Under the pieces are notes generated by a model. The model saw nothing but the letters and a program-made list of their open reading frames with translations, made no database searches and had not been told where the DNA came from. Below are positions 53,719 through 62,412 of a DNA stretch of 64,000 nt, piece after piece. Source of the DNA: Amphibalanus amphitrite (taxonomy: Eukaryota; Arthropoda; Thecostraca; Balanomorpha; Balanidae); contig NW_024881790.1 in assembly GCF_019059575.1 (NCBI RefSeq), positions 62,001-126,000 of the forward strand, written 5' to 3'. Every line of letters starts with the position of its first letter. The stretch's first letter is position 1. A program made the position numbers and the translations under genes.

Positions 53719-55224
53719 TCAATGTCCTCGTTGTTGTCCTCGTGGCCTGAGCCGGTTGGGATGGGTGACGGTGTGAGAGTTTCTGTTGCTGGCGATCGGC
53801 GATGCCGCCGCCGACGTCTGGGGGAGTCGCTTCTTGGCATCGACTTTCCGCCGTTTCGTCTCCAGCTCCTCGACATTGTGCTTCTCTGGCGAAGACGTTA
53901 TGATGCGAGAGTAGCCCTTCTTTCTGCCCGTCTTGCGCTCGGCCACCTGGAAGCGCGGAAGAGGCCGGATGGTCTCCAAGACAGACTGATCTTCCGCGTC
54001 GGCGGTTTCGTTACCGACCACTTGCGGAATGAAGACACTCTCGGCGGCGAATGACTCCTCGGGGAAGATGTTGGAGTCGAGCGGGAAGATTCCCGTGGCG
54101 CGGAAACCAGACAGAATGTTTGACGGCGTCATTCCGAGCTCGAATGGGCGTCGGAAGATTGCCGGCAGATCGTAGATGGAGGGACGCCGGCCGGGATGGC
54201 TGAGCATGTACTCTGTCATGGACGTCTGGTAGAAGCGCTTCACCGGCCCATACACGGAAACGTCGAGCGGCTGGAGGCGGTGAGAGCAGTGTGGCGGGAA
54301 TGTTAGAATGACGACTCCCGCCTCCCGCGCCTCCATGATGAGCGCCAAGCTCATATGGCTCTCGTGATTGTCCATCAGGAGGAGCACAGGCCGCTCCTTC
54401 GACGGCTTGGCGTGCTTCACAAAGTGCTGGAAGGCAAGCAAGAACACCTCTGATGTCATCCATCCTTTGGGAGTTGCGTATCCATCAGAGCCGGCCGGGC
54501 CGCCATCCACGAACGAATCGCTATAGCGGACTCGGGGGAATACGAAGAAGGGTGGCATCGCGTTGCCCGTCGCGTTTACCGCGCAAGCCACGGTAACGAG
54601 GGTGCCGCGCTCGGCGGCCGTGATGGAGCCCACCTGCTTGGCGCCCTTCTGCGCTACCACCTTTTCCATCTCCGCTACCGTCGTGATACCCGTCTCGTCC
54701 AAGTTGTAGATGGACTCAGGCGGGAACTTGTTTTTCTCCATGACGGCGCGGAGGTTGTTGAAGAAGGCGTCCTTGCTTTTCCTGGTGAAGCCAATCGCCC
54801 GGTGCAGAGACGTTGCCTCCGGCTTACGGATGGACAGCTGGTTCCGGGCGAGGAATGACCGCAGCCATTCGACCCCGGCCTTCCTTTGTCTGCGCCAGTT
54901 TGCTGGGATGGGCTTCGCTTTGTGCAGGGCGAACTCGTATGCGAGCTCACGCGTTCTCTTCGCTGAGAGACCGTGGAGCATTTTGGTGCAGGTCGTCAGG
55001 TAGTTACTTAGTTCGGCCTCTTCCTCGGCACTGAATACTTGACGAGACACGTACGAGCGTGGCTTCATCGCCTTCAGCGCGTCACGCATCGTTTGTACGG
55101 GGAGGCCGACAGCGCGTGCGGCTGCGCGGATAGAGTAACCGTCCGCGATCAGCCAGCGAGCTCTCGCCACCATCTCGGGGGAAGTCACTCTCCGCGCGGT
55201 CTTCCGTGTATAGCGGCGGACCAT
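53719..55224 (-). CDS. Pogo-like transposase (HTH_psq + DDE_1), C-terminus frameshifted
   Basis: The open frame extends upstream to 55362, but the start at 55224 (MVRRYTRKTARRVTSPEMV) gives a normal basic N-terminus. A pipsqueak-type helix-turn-helix covers residues 10-60 (ADGYSIRAAARAVGLPVQTMRDAL). The DDE domain follows, with YNLDETGI (D176), LLLMDNHESH (D285) and LQPLDVSVYGPVK (D321), a complete DDD triad. The frame ends at 53719 in RPRGQQRGH. Conserved-looking acidic sequence (TGSGHEDNNEDIDL) continues in a second frame to 53640, and a further block (VTIHGGARKKASF...) continues after a TGA. The catalytic core is intact but the C-terminal extension is broken, so activity is uncertain. Confidence 0.9.
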   Translation of the reverse strand: MVRRYTRKTARRVTSPEMVARARWLIADGYSIRAAARAVGLPVQTMRDALKAMKPRSYVSRQVFSAEEEAELSNYLTTCTKMLHGLSAKRTRELAYEFALHKAKPIPANWRRQRKAGVEWLRSFLARNQLSIRKPEATSLHRAIGFTRKSKDAFFNNLRAVMEKNKFPPESIYNLDETGITTVAEMEKVVAQKGAKQVGSITAAERGTLVTVACAVNATGNAMPPFFVFPRVRYSDSFVDGGPAGSDGYATPKGWMTSEVFLLAFQHFVKHAKPSKERPVLLLMDNHESHMSLALIMEAREAGVVILTFPPHCSHRLQPLDVSVYGPVKRFYQTSMTEYMLSHPGRRPSIYDLPAIFRRPFELGMTPSNILSGFRATGIFPLDSNIFPEESFAAESVFIPQVVGNETADAEDQSVLETIRPLPRFQVAERKTGRKKGYSRIITSSPEKHNVEELETKRRKVDAKKRLPQTSAAASPIASNRNSHTVTHPNRLRPRGQQRGH

Positions 55225-55789
55225 TTTGTGTCTGTGAATATGGAGGCCGCCACTTCTGGCCACACCGGCCGCAATCATCCGCCCCAGCCCCCGGTCCAAG
55301 CAAGTCTGCCGGCCATCGGCCCGCATCCCCTGACCGCCGACTGCCGAGGTCACGTGACTCATACGTCACGACGCCGCAGGCACCGTGGCCGGCGGCACCG
55401 TCCGCCGAGACTGAACCAGGCGAGGGCGGCTTCATAAACTAAATTATTACAAATAGGCATGGAACGCAAAAACGAGAAAATAACATGCACGAATGTGCCC
55501 CACAGTGCATGCACGAACCTGCCCCACAGCGTTGTTTTTTATATATTGCAAAATTTATTGCTGATAGATGGCACTTTATTGAACGGAGAAGTTTGCAACA
55601 GTTCCGTGGATAGAGTGAGCTTCTTCACGGTGATTTTTGAAAAGCTGAGCCCTATCTACGACTCAGAATCACAAAAATAGATGCTTTGACAAAGGTTTGG
55701 AAAACGTTCGAAGAATGCAACTTTGCGATTTTATCAAATATAGTAGCGGGTCCAGCGTTGTCTTCTAAAGTGAACAGGGGGTGGCAATG

Positions 55790-58390
55790 CTAGGAATGTT
55801 TTTGTAATTTACCTTGAGCATGGACAGCCACTCGAATTCCCATAAACTGCCATGAACGAATGTGCCCCATGCACGAATGTGCCCCACTCTCCCCTACTCT
55901 TTGCTCCAAAGCGACTCTGTCTGCCCCCACTCTCAGCTGACGGTCTAGCTCCTCTTCCCGCGCAGGTTCACGATGCACGTGCATCACGTGTTGTGTTGTG
56001 GGAGGCACCAGTCCGGTCACCTGCCCCGAGAGGGCCCAGCCAAAGTCCGTCTTTATCGCGACCGGCTGACCCTTTTTCGCGATACGAATATCTCTCTGAA
56101 TGATCGCTGCGGAGAGGTTAGCGTCGAGCAGTATCTTCACTTGGTTCGGGTGAGCGTCTCGAATATCCAGCCCTTGGATATGCTCCCACTTGCTTCTCTC
56201 CGAGCAGCTTATCTTGGGCGATGGCACGCTGAGTGTCGGTACCGACCAGACTTCGTCCACGGTCACCGAGCTGATGGTCGCATCACGCGACAGAGGACAC
56301 AGGTCTAATGATACTTTCATCGCCGTTCTTGTCCGTCCACTCCCTTCGACATCATCCAGACACAGTGACTGTGCTTCTCCATCGATTTTCAGATATTTCA
56401 AAATGTCTTCACTACAGAGCGATATTTGAGCCCCTGAGTCCAGTAGGGCGAATGTGTCGACGAATTTTCCTCCTGAACCCATCACACGAACGGGTACAAC
56501 CTGCAGTAGCGTTCTCGTTGTACTTGGTGCTGAGCTTGGAGCGGCGGCGGCAACCGTACGGCGAGATGCACGGTCTCCACAGTCAGGAGGGCGTGCTAGC
56601 ACCCGTCCGCTACCGTGTAGCGTACTGTGGTGCCTCCCAGTGCAGCCCTCTTCACCGCACTGAAGCTCAGACTCGCAGAGTCTCGATTGATGCCCCAGCT
56701 CGAGGCACGAGAAGCAGCGACCTGACTGAGCGACAAATCTTGCTCGCTCATTCTTTGTCTTCTCCATATAAGATGGGCAGTCAGGAAGGTTGACGTGACG
56801 CTGGTCACAGGCGCACGTCTCTGCATTCCTCGGTCGGCCAGACGAAACAGGACGATTTGATGCCCCAGTACCTCTCAGCCCAGTGGCAGCCATGACGCTG
56901 GCTTGGTTGGCCGTAGCAGGGCTGCTAGTGTTCGACCGGCTCTGCCGGCGGGACGAGCCTTCTGTCCGCTCTCTTGGATGCGATCCATTTCGTGGCCCGC
57001 AGTGGATAGGCTGGTCAGACGAGTTCAGGCCGATTCGTACTTGTTTTTCCAGCCAGTCACTGAAGCTGACCAGTGACGGATGAACCGGCTCCATTTCTAG
57101 GACTTCCTTGCCCCACTCGCGTCGTAATTCACTCGGGAGCTTAGCGACGGCACGACGAAGATTCTCGCTGCTCTGCAGGTCACCAGTGAAGCCCATGTTC
57201 AGCAGAACCTTCACAGCGCAGTGCACCGCCGCCTGGTACCTCTCTAGACCGGCGACATCCATGTGCCGTACCGGCGGAGCGCTGAATATTGTCGCGAGAT
57301 TGGCCTGCACGATATCTTTCTCGCGTCCGAATCTTCTCGTTAGTGTTTCGAGGGCGACCTGATAATACGCTCCATCAAACAGCATGCCTTGAATTAGCTG
57401 TCGCGCGAGTCCGGTCACCGATGATTGGAGGTGGGCCATCTTCTCTGCGTCTGACAGGTAATCTTGTTCATGGACGAGCGTTTTGAATAAGCCAATCCAG
57501 CGTGGCCACTCGCTTGAGCTGCCGTTGAACCGTGGAAGGTGAATCTGTGGCACGCTTCTGTGGCCGGCAGGTCTCGGAGAGGAATGGCGTCGTCTCTCCG
57601 TCTCGGTTCTCGTCCGCTGCCTGTCGACCCCTCCCGTAGGAGGATTCTGCTCAGCTCGATCTTCCCTCAGAGGAGCGGTGGTAGCATCTGCAGGTACTGG
57701 TTCAGACTGAATCCTCTCTGGATGCGTCGCGTGAGTGTCTCCAACCTCGGCCGCGTTATCCTCGCTGGGTTCGCAGCTGTCGTTCGCTTCATCCAATCGC
57801 TCCCACGTCAGGTCACTCTCAGCAGCCTGTCGTAGCTTGGCCTCCAATTCCGATAATTTTGCCGCGTCTTCTGCCTTTTTTAGTTTTTTCTTTCTCTCCA
57901 ATATCCTTCGCTCCTTTTCGATTTTCTCCTCTTCCTCTTCCAAGGCAAGCTGCTTTTGAAGCTGCTTGAGAGCGGCTCTTTTCACCCGTGCAGCCACCTC
58001 AGCCTGGCGGCAGGCTTGTTTGGAAGTGGCAGAGGCGTCAGTTAAAGCCGACGATCGAGACACGGTTGAGCCCGTTACCGAAACGTCGTCTTCGACTCTG
58101 GTCACGAGGTGCTCCTTTATCTTTCTTTTGATATCTTGCTGAGTTTGTCTTATGTCAGCCAGATAAGCCGCAGCTGCTCGTTTCTGGCCGTCATCCGTGA
58201 GTGCACCAAGAAGTTCTTCGTTCACTTCGTCAATCTCTCCCACCAGGTCGTCGATTTGCAGCAAAACTCTCTCGATGTCACTTCTGGAAGCGTTAACCAA
58301 GATGAGTGACTCCACCTTGTTGCAGGCTCTGGTAAACTGTGACTTCTTGGAACTCCTTTTCTTCTTTACTTCTTCTGGGACTGTATCCAT
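55790..58390 (-). CDS. BEL gag-protease ORF, truncated into the pogo TIR
   Basis: 866 codons starting at 58390. Residues 1-200 are charged, with a coiled coil (LKQLQKQLALEEEEEKIEKERR). The BEL gag core (DUF1759 type) spans about 285-440 (PQIHLPRFNGSSSEWPRW). A CCHC knuckle CFSCLELGHQSRLC lies at about 559-572 and a second Cys/His cluster follows. The aspartic protease (DUF1758 type) has LLDSGAQISLCS at about 650. After FGWALSGQV the sequence should enter RT; instead the frame meets the pogo TIR at 55893, and the last roughly 34 residues are transposon-encoded. It can make gag and protease only. Confidence 0.9.
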   Translation of the reverse strand: MDTVPEEVKKKRSSKKSQFTRACNKVESLILVNASRSDIERVLLQIDDLVGEIDEVNEELLGALTDDGQKRAAAAYLADIRQTQQDIKRKIKEHLVTRVEDDVSVTGSTVSRSSALTDASATSKQACRQAEVAARVKRAALKQLQKQLALEEEEEKIEKERRILERKKKLKKAEDAAKLSELEAKLRQAAESDLTWERLDEANDSCEPSEDNAAEVGDTHATHPERIQSEPVPADATTAPLREDRAEQNPPTGGVDRQRTRTETERRRHSSPRPAGHRSVPQIHLPRFNGSSSEWPRWIGLFKTLVHEQDYLSDAEKMAHLQSSVTGLARQLIQGMLFDGAYYQVALETLTRRFGREKDIVQANLATIFSAPPVRHMDVAGLERYQAAVHCAVKVLLNMGFTGDLQSSENLRRAVAKLPSELRREWGKEVLEMEPVHPSLVSFSDWLEKQVRIGLNSSDQPIHCGPRNGSHPRERTEGSSRRQSRSNTSSPATANQASVMAATGLRGTGASNRPVSSGRPRNAETCACDQRHVNLPDCPSYMEKTKNERARFVAQSGRCFSCLELGHQSRLCESELQCGEEGCTGRHHSTLHGSGRVLARPPDCGDRASRRTVAAAAPSSAPSTTRTLLQVVPVRVMGSGGKFVDTFALLDSGAQISLCSEDILKYLKIDGEAQSLCLDDVEGSGRTRTAMKVSLDLCPLSRDATISSVTVDEVWSVPTLSVPSPKISCSERSKWEHIQGLDIRDAHPNQVKILLDANLSAAIIQRDIRIAKKGQPVAIKTDFGWALSGQVTGLVPPTTQHVMHVHREPAREEELDRQLRVGADRVALEQRVGESGAHSCMGHIRSWQFMGIRVAVHAQGKLQKHS

Positions 58391-58494
58391 TTTACGTTAG
58401 ATATATGAACTCTAAGGGTTAATCAGCTCATACGTTACTGTAAATTAATACATATATGAATGCATTGAGTTGACTTGATAACGAGAACGAACGA

Positions 58495-58511
58495 TCCGGC
58501 CCGGAGGACCA
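58495..58511 (-). promoter_or_regulatory. BEL primer-binding site candidate
   Basis: TGGTCCTCCGGGCCGGA on the minus strand starts three bases inside the 5' LTR edge. Related AACCGGAGGACCAAACG also occurs inside each LTR. Confidence 0.6.
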
Positions 58512-58514
58512 AAA

Positions 58515-58882
58515 TGTTACGGCGAACGACGACGAACCGGAGGACCAAACGTTAGACGAAACGGTTAACGACTGATAGGTATTTATATTATGCGGGAAAT
58601 TATTGAGATAGATGACTAAAGGAACTGACGCATGAAGCGAGCAGGAAACGACGAGACGAGAATGAATGTGAATGAGTGACAGATGAATGATATAAAACGA
58701 GCAAGGCGAGTCGATCACTTAATTCAAGTACGAAATACGAAAAACACGTAACGAATATTTTCGAAGCACACAAGTTCACAAACTCGTTTTCCAAAAATAC
58801 AAAAAAATACATCAAAGTTCATAATCTCGTGATAATGTCACACGCGCGACGTAACAAGGTGATCCGCTGCGTGGCGGCAACA
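58515..58882 (-). repeat. 5' LTR of the BEL element
   Basis: 368 bp, partner of 51956-52323; followed by GGTCC at 58883-58887. Confidence 0.92.
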
Positions 58883-59889
58883 GGTCCTATCATAACCGAA
58901 ATGGGCATTTGTTTTGATCTGAAAATGCTTTTCCGGTTTTCAGAGACGATTTTCGATTTTTGGCCCCGAAATTCGGTTTTTGGCCCACCGTGTCCGGTGT
59001 AATTGAGTAATCGACTCGTGGTAACTTTCATCGCCTTTCCTATGCCACAAGCTTTCGAATGATATCCGGTTTCGCATATTTGCATGTAAAAATAACGTCA
59101 TAAATCTATGTTAAAGTAAGAAAATGTTGAAATTTGGTAAAAATTTGACTTTTTTTAATTTCATTTCAAAATAGAGAAAAAACTAAAGACCCTATCTAAA
59201 TTCTGAGCCCAGTTCCTTGAATAGCGCTCAATTTCCGTTCGGAAGGTACTTTTTTTAGTGCATTTTATGGGATTCCTGTGGCGTCCAGATTGAGTTAACC
59301 TAAACACATATCCTAGGTCATATCACATAGCATTAACCTGATAACGTATGTTAACGCCATAGGGTCAACGAGGGGTCAACTGAGGTCATGTTGTTGACCC
59401 CTTGTGACCTCGGGTCACACGCAGGAACTTACTTTTGAGCAGTCCTGTCGCTCAGAATCTTGATCTGTACCTCCATTTGTTACAATGGTTCTTCATGCAC
59501 TGAACACATATTGTCATGGTTATGGCTGGGGGCCCATTTTTCCAGTGACTCAATCTGGACGCCACAGTAAACCGATAAAATGCACTAAAATAGTACCTTC
59601 CGAACGGAAATTGAATGCCCTTCAAGGAACTGGGCTCAGAATTTGGATAGGGTCTTTAGTTTTTTTTTCTCTATTTTGAAATAAAATCAAAAAATGTCAA
59701 ATTTTTTACAAAATTTCAACATTTTCTTACTTTAACATAGATTTTTGACGTTATTTTTACACGCAAATATGCAAAACCGGATATCATTCGAAAGTTGTTC
59801 AGTATTGTAAGACATGTTTATAAAGTCTGATGGCCAAGAGTTGCGAACGAAAATTATAATTAAAATCTAAATCTTTTTTTTGTATTTCA

Positions 59890-59919
59890 GACGTTTCGAC
59901 AACACTGTGTCATCGTCAG
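59890..59919 (-). ncRNA. Hammerhead ribozyme motif (minus-strand copy)
   Basis: On the minus strand CTGACGA, then a GACA...TGTC stem II, then GAAACGTC. The conserved boxes CUGANGA and GAAA are both present, with a very short stem III (AC/GU) and predicted cleavage after the final C. Mirror image of 60055-60084. Confidence 0.7.
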
Positions 59920-60054
59920 TAATTGATATAAAATATTTCTTGAAGTCACAAATCACATTTTAAAAATAACATCAGCATTAAGATTTTTTTTCTTAATGCT
60001 GATGTTATTTTTAAAATGTGATTTGTGACTTCAGGAAATATTTTATATCAATTA

Positions 60055-60084
60055 CTGACGATGACACAGTGTTGTCGAAACGTC
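60055..60084 (+). ncRNA. Hammerhead ribozyme motif (plus-strand copy)
   Basis: CTGACGA at 60055-60061, stem II strands GACA (60063-60066) and TGTC (60073-60076), and GAAACGTC at 60077-60084. One extra U separates the first box from stem II. Stem III is two base pairs (AC with GU), the minimal type expected to work as a dimer, which fits a tandem or inverted retroelement repeat. Flanks ATTA and TGAAAT give only three pairs of stem I before a loop, so activity needs testing. Confidence 0.72.
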
Positions 60085-60334
60085 TGAAATACAAAAAGAT
60101 TTAGATTTTAATTATAATTTTCGTTCGCAACTCTTGGCCATCAGACTTTATAAATCATTCGAAAGCTTGTGGCATAGGAAAGGCGATGAAGGTTACCACG
60201 AGTCGATTACTCAATTACACCGGACACGGTGGGCCAAAAACCGAATTTCGGGGCCAAAAATCGAAAATCGTCTCTGAAAACCGGAAAAGCATTTTCAGAT
60301 CAAAACAAATGCCCATTTCGGTTATAATGACACC

Positions 60335-60559
60335 TGTTGTGTAACGGCCGAGGCTGTTGTGTGACGGCCGAGGCCCGAGACTGGGTGACCTTGACCGGCG
60401 GGCGGTCAAGGCCGTGTCTGGCGCGGCGGTGCGGCGCCGGGGCGGAGGGCAGTTGTCAGTTGAGAATACAGAGCCGACCGAGAAGGGCGTGTCTGGAGCA
60501 GCTGCCTAGCGGAAGGTGGAGCTGGAGCAGGAGGGGAGTGCGAGGGAGAGGACACAACA
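60335..60559 (+). repeat. 5' LTR of gypsy element 2
   Basis: 225 bp; starts TGTTGTGT and ends ACACAACA, an eight-base inverted terminal match. TGTTGTGT(A/G)ACGGCCGAGGC is repeated in tandem at its start (60335-60374). The second LTR is not in the window, so the boundary rests on the terminal inverted match and the adjacent PBS. Confidence 0.8.
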
Positions 60560-60560
60560 T

Positions 60561-60575
60561 TGGCGACGAGGATCT
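60561..60575 (+). promoter_or_regulatory. Primer-binding site of gypsy element 2
   Basis: TGGCGACGAGGATCT begins one base after the LTR, the usual position; ACA-T-TGGCGACGAGGAT is a common junction in invertebrate gypsy elements. Confidence 0.75.
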
Positions 60576-60612
60576 GTCTACTGCAGGCATTGGTAAGCGG
60601 CCTCACAGCGCT

Positions 60613-62412
60613 ATGGAAACCGGCGTTATTCCACCGATTGCTCCCTTTGACTGTTCGGACCCCGGGAAGTGGGAACAGTGGAAGATAAGTTTTGATTATT
60701 ATCTCGTGGCATCAAATGTTACCGACGAGGCTCGGAAGGTTGCGTTGTTCTTGCACATGGGTGGGTCTGAGTTGCAAGAGTTGTTTCATGCCGTGTCTGA
60801 CCCCGCCGTCAAGATAGAGGCGTTGAAGCAGGCCATTGACGTGCTTGACGGTCAGTTGTTACCACGTAAGAACGTGATTTATGAACGGCATATTTTTCGC
60901 AGAGAGGCCCAACGCCAGGATGAAGGAGTTGATGCATTTGTGGCCCGCCTCCGTAAGTTGTCACGGACTTGTGAGTATGGCCCGCTACAGGAGGATATGA
61001 TACGGGATCAGCTGGTAGATAAATGTTCGAGCCACAAGCTCCGTTGTGCCTTACTGCGTGAGCCCAGTCTCACCCTTGCTACTGCTGTTTCCATTGCCAG
61101 GACGATGGAGGAGGTTGACAAGCAGGCGGAGGTGATGGAGAGTGGCGGAGGCCAGGAGAGCGGCTTCGCAGAGGCTCATGCCGTCCGTCACAGAGGTCAG
61201 CAGCGGCTCGCCACCGGGAGTCGCAAGGCAGACGAGCCTTCCGAAGGTGAGAAGCAGAAATGTTTTCGGTGTGGCCGGAAGAATCACGACTCTGAAGATT
61301 GCTTCTTTCAGGGCAGAAAATGTTTCAATTGTGGGAAGCTAGGACACATGGCAAAGATGTGCCGAAAACCGCGGCTTGATGCTAAACGCTCACAGGCTAA
61401 TGTGGTGTCTGAACATGAGGATCATGTGTTCGGAGTCACGTCTAATTCTACGGCTGCCCGGTTCCCAGTGCAGGTTGGTGACGCTGTCTGTCACGTGTTG
61501 ATCGACTCGGGAGCCACCTGCAACGTGATGGGGGAGGATACGTTCATAGCGAATTTCACAGGCGTTGAACTCGAGCCCAGTGGCATTAACTTATACTCTT
61601 ATGCCTCTCGAAAGCCAATGCATGTGCTTGGCAGGTTCCAGGCCCAGGTTTCTCATGGTGACGAGAGCACGTCTGCAGTATTCTACGTCGTTCCAGGGCG
61701 CAATGCATTTCTTCTGGGGAAGGAGACGTCGGAGAAACTGGATCTACTCCGCGTCGGTCCACAGGTGAGAGTGGTGACATCTGACAAAAAGTTTGTTGGA
61801 CAGCATGAGGAATTGTTCGCAGGCCTCGGAAAGCTGAAGGGTTTTCAGCTACAACTGGCAATCAACCAAGAAGTGAAGCCGGTTGCTCAGCGACTGCGGC
61901 GGATCCCGTTCTCTGTCCAGCCAGCGGTGGAGGCCAAGCTGGATGAACTTCTTCAGCACGACATCATCGAAAAGGTGACTGGGCCAACCCCTTGGGTGTC
62001 TCCCATTGTTGTCATTCCGAAGAAGGACGGCCAGATCAGACTATGTGTTGACATGCGTCAAGCAAATAGTGCTATTGTCCGTGAGCGACATCCCATGCCT
62101 ACCATTGACGACCTGCTTCACGAGATGAATGGTGCAGTCATGTTCTCAAAACTGGATCTCTCACAGTCATTCCATCAAATAGAGCTGGACCAGAGTTCTC
62201 GAGAAATCACCACGTTTGTCACCCACAAGGGTCTCTTCCGATATAAAAAACTATTTTTTGGTATATCTTGTGCCCCAGAAATCCACCAGCGCATCATACA
62301 GCAGGTCATCAGCGGATGCGAAGGTGCCAAGAACATCGCTGACGACATCATAGTCTTCGGCACCAGCATGGAGGAGCATGCCCAGCGGCTGGAGCATGCT
62401 CCTTATATTTAA
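60613..62412 (+). pseudogene. Gypsy 2 gag-protease-RT, truncated in RT
   Basis: The frame is open from 60337, but the LTR and PBS lie upstream of 60560, so the first sensible start is METGVIPPIAPFD at 60613. Gag is followed by two zinc knuckles, CFRCGRKNHDSEDC and CFNCGKLGHMAKMC (residues about 216-245), an aspartic protease with LIDSGATCNVM (about 295-305), and RT from about 435 with WVSPIVVIPKKDG, FSKLDLSQSFHQIEL and NIADDIIVFG (catalytic pair near 576). The frame reaches HAQRLEH and then runs into LINE sequence, ending at 62412. Gag and pol are in one frame. The RT style matches the K02A2.6-type gypsy lineage. Thumb, RNase H and integrase are lost. Confidence 0.9.

Larger units (their letters stand above)
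52650..55892 (-). mobile_element. Pogo-superfamily DNA transposon inserted in BEL
   Basis: Inverted ends GGGGAGAGTGGGGCACATTC at both termini, flanked by TA (52648-52649, 55893-55894). Length 3243 bp. GTGCCCCA/GCACGAA motifs recur inside both ends (52857-52906; 55494-55535; 55858-55885), a subterminal repeat pattern likely to bind transposase. The internal gene on the minus strand is a pogo-type DDE transposase. Confidence 0.9.
51956..58882 (-). mobile_element. BEL/Pao retrotransposon, internal deletion derivative, split by pogo
   Basis: LTRs of 368 bp (51956-52323 and 58515-58882), TG...CA, with the 5-base duplication GGTCC (51951-51955, 58883-58887). Minus-strand order: 5' LTR, PBS, gag with protease, then directly the extreme C-terminal pol domain, polypurine tract (GGGGGGAGGG), 3' LTR. 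RT, RNase H and most of integrase are absent. Removing the 3.2-kb pogo insertion leaves about 3.7 kb, roughly half the normal BEL size. The LTRs differ at about five or six positions that I could see. Confidence 0.92.
59795..60153. mobile_element. Penelope-like inverted repeat pair carrying two hammerhead ribozymes
   Basis: A hairpin of about 340 bases (arms about 59816-59975 and 59990-60154, T-rich centre) contains two head-to-head copies of a hammerhead core. The 12-base target ATCATTCGAAAG is duplicated (59783-59794, 60154-60165). The uninterrupted opposite arm of the host foldback (near 59053-59066) shows the empty site. Penelope-like retroelements are known to carry such ribozymes in their terminal repeats, often in inverted arrangement. 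No RT is present, so this is a solo pair. Confidence 0.75.
58883..60334. mobile_element. Foldback element with about 400-bp inverted arms
   Basis: The left arm from ATAACCGAAATGGGCATTTG (58892) to about 59294 (GGCGTCCAGATTGAGT) is mirrored by about 59548 to 60329, once the Penelope-like insertion (59795-60153 plus its TSD) is removed. The loop of about 250 bases (59295-59547) contains AGGTCA/GGGTCA motifs. No ORF. Both tips are occupied by retroelement LTRs (BEL on the left, gypsy 2 on the right), so its true termini and target duplication are not visible. Confidence 0.8.
60335..62398 (+). mobile_element. Ty3/gypsy retrotransposon 2, 3' part replaced by a LINE insertion
   Basis: A 5' LTR (60335-60559), PBS and gag-pol frame run to about 62398, where the RT is cut by a LINE. 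No RNase H, integrase or 3' LTR is seen in the window. Inserted at the right tip of the foldback element. Confidence 0.88.
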
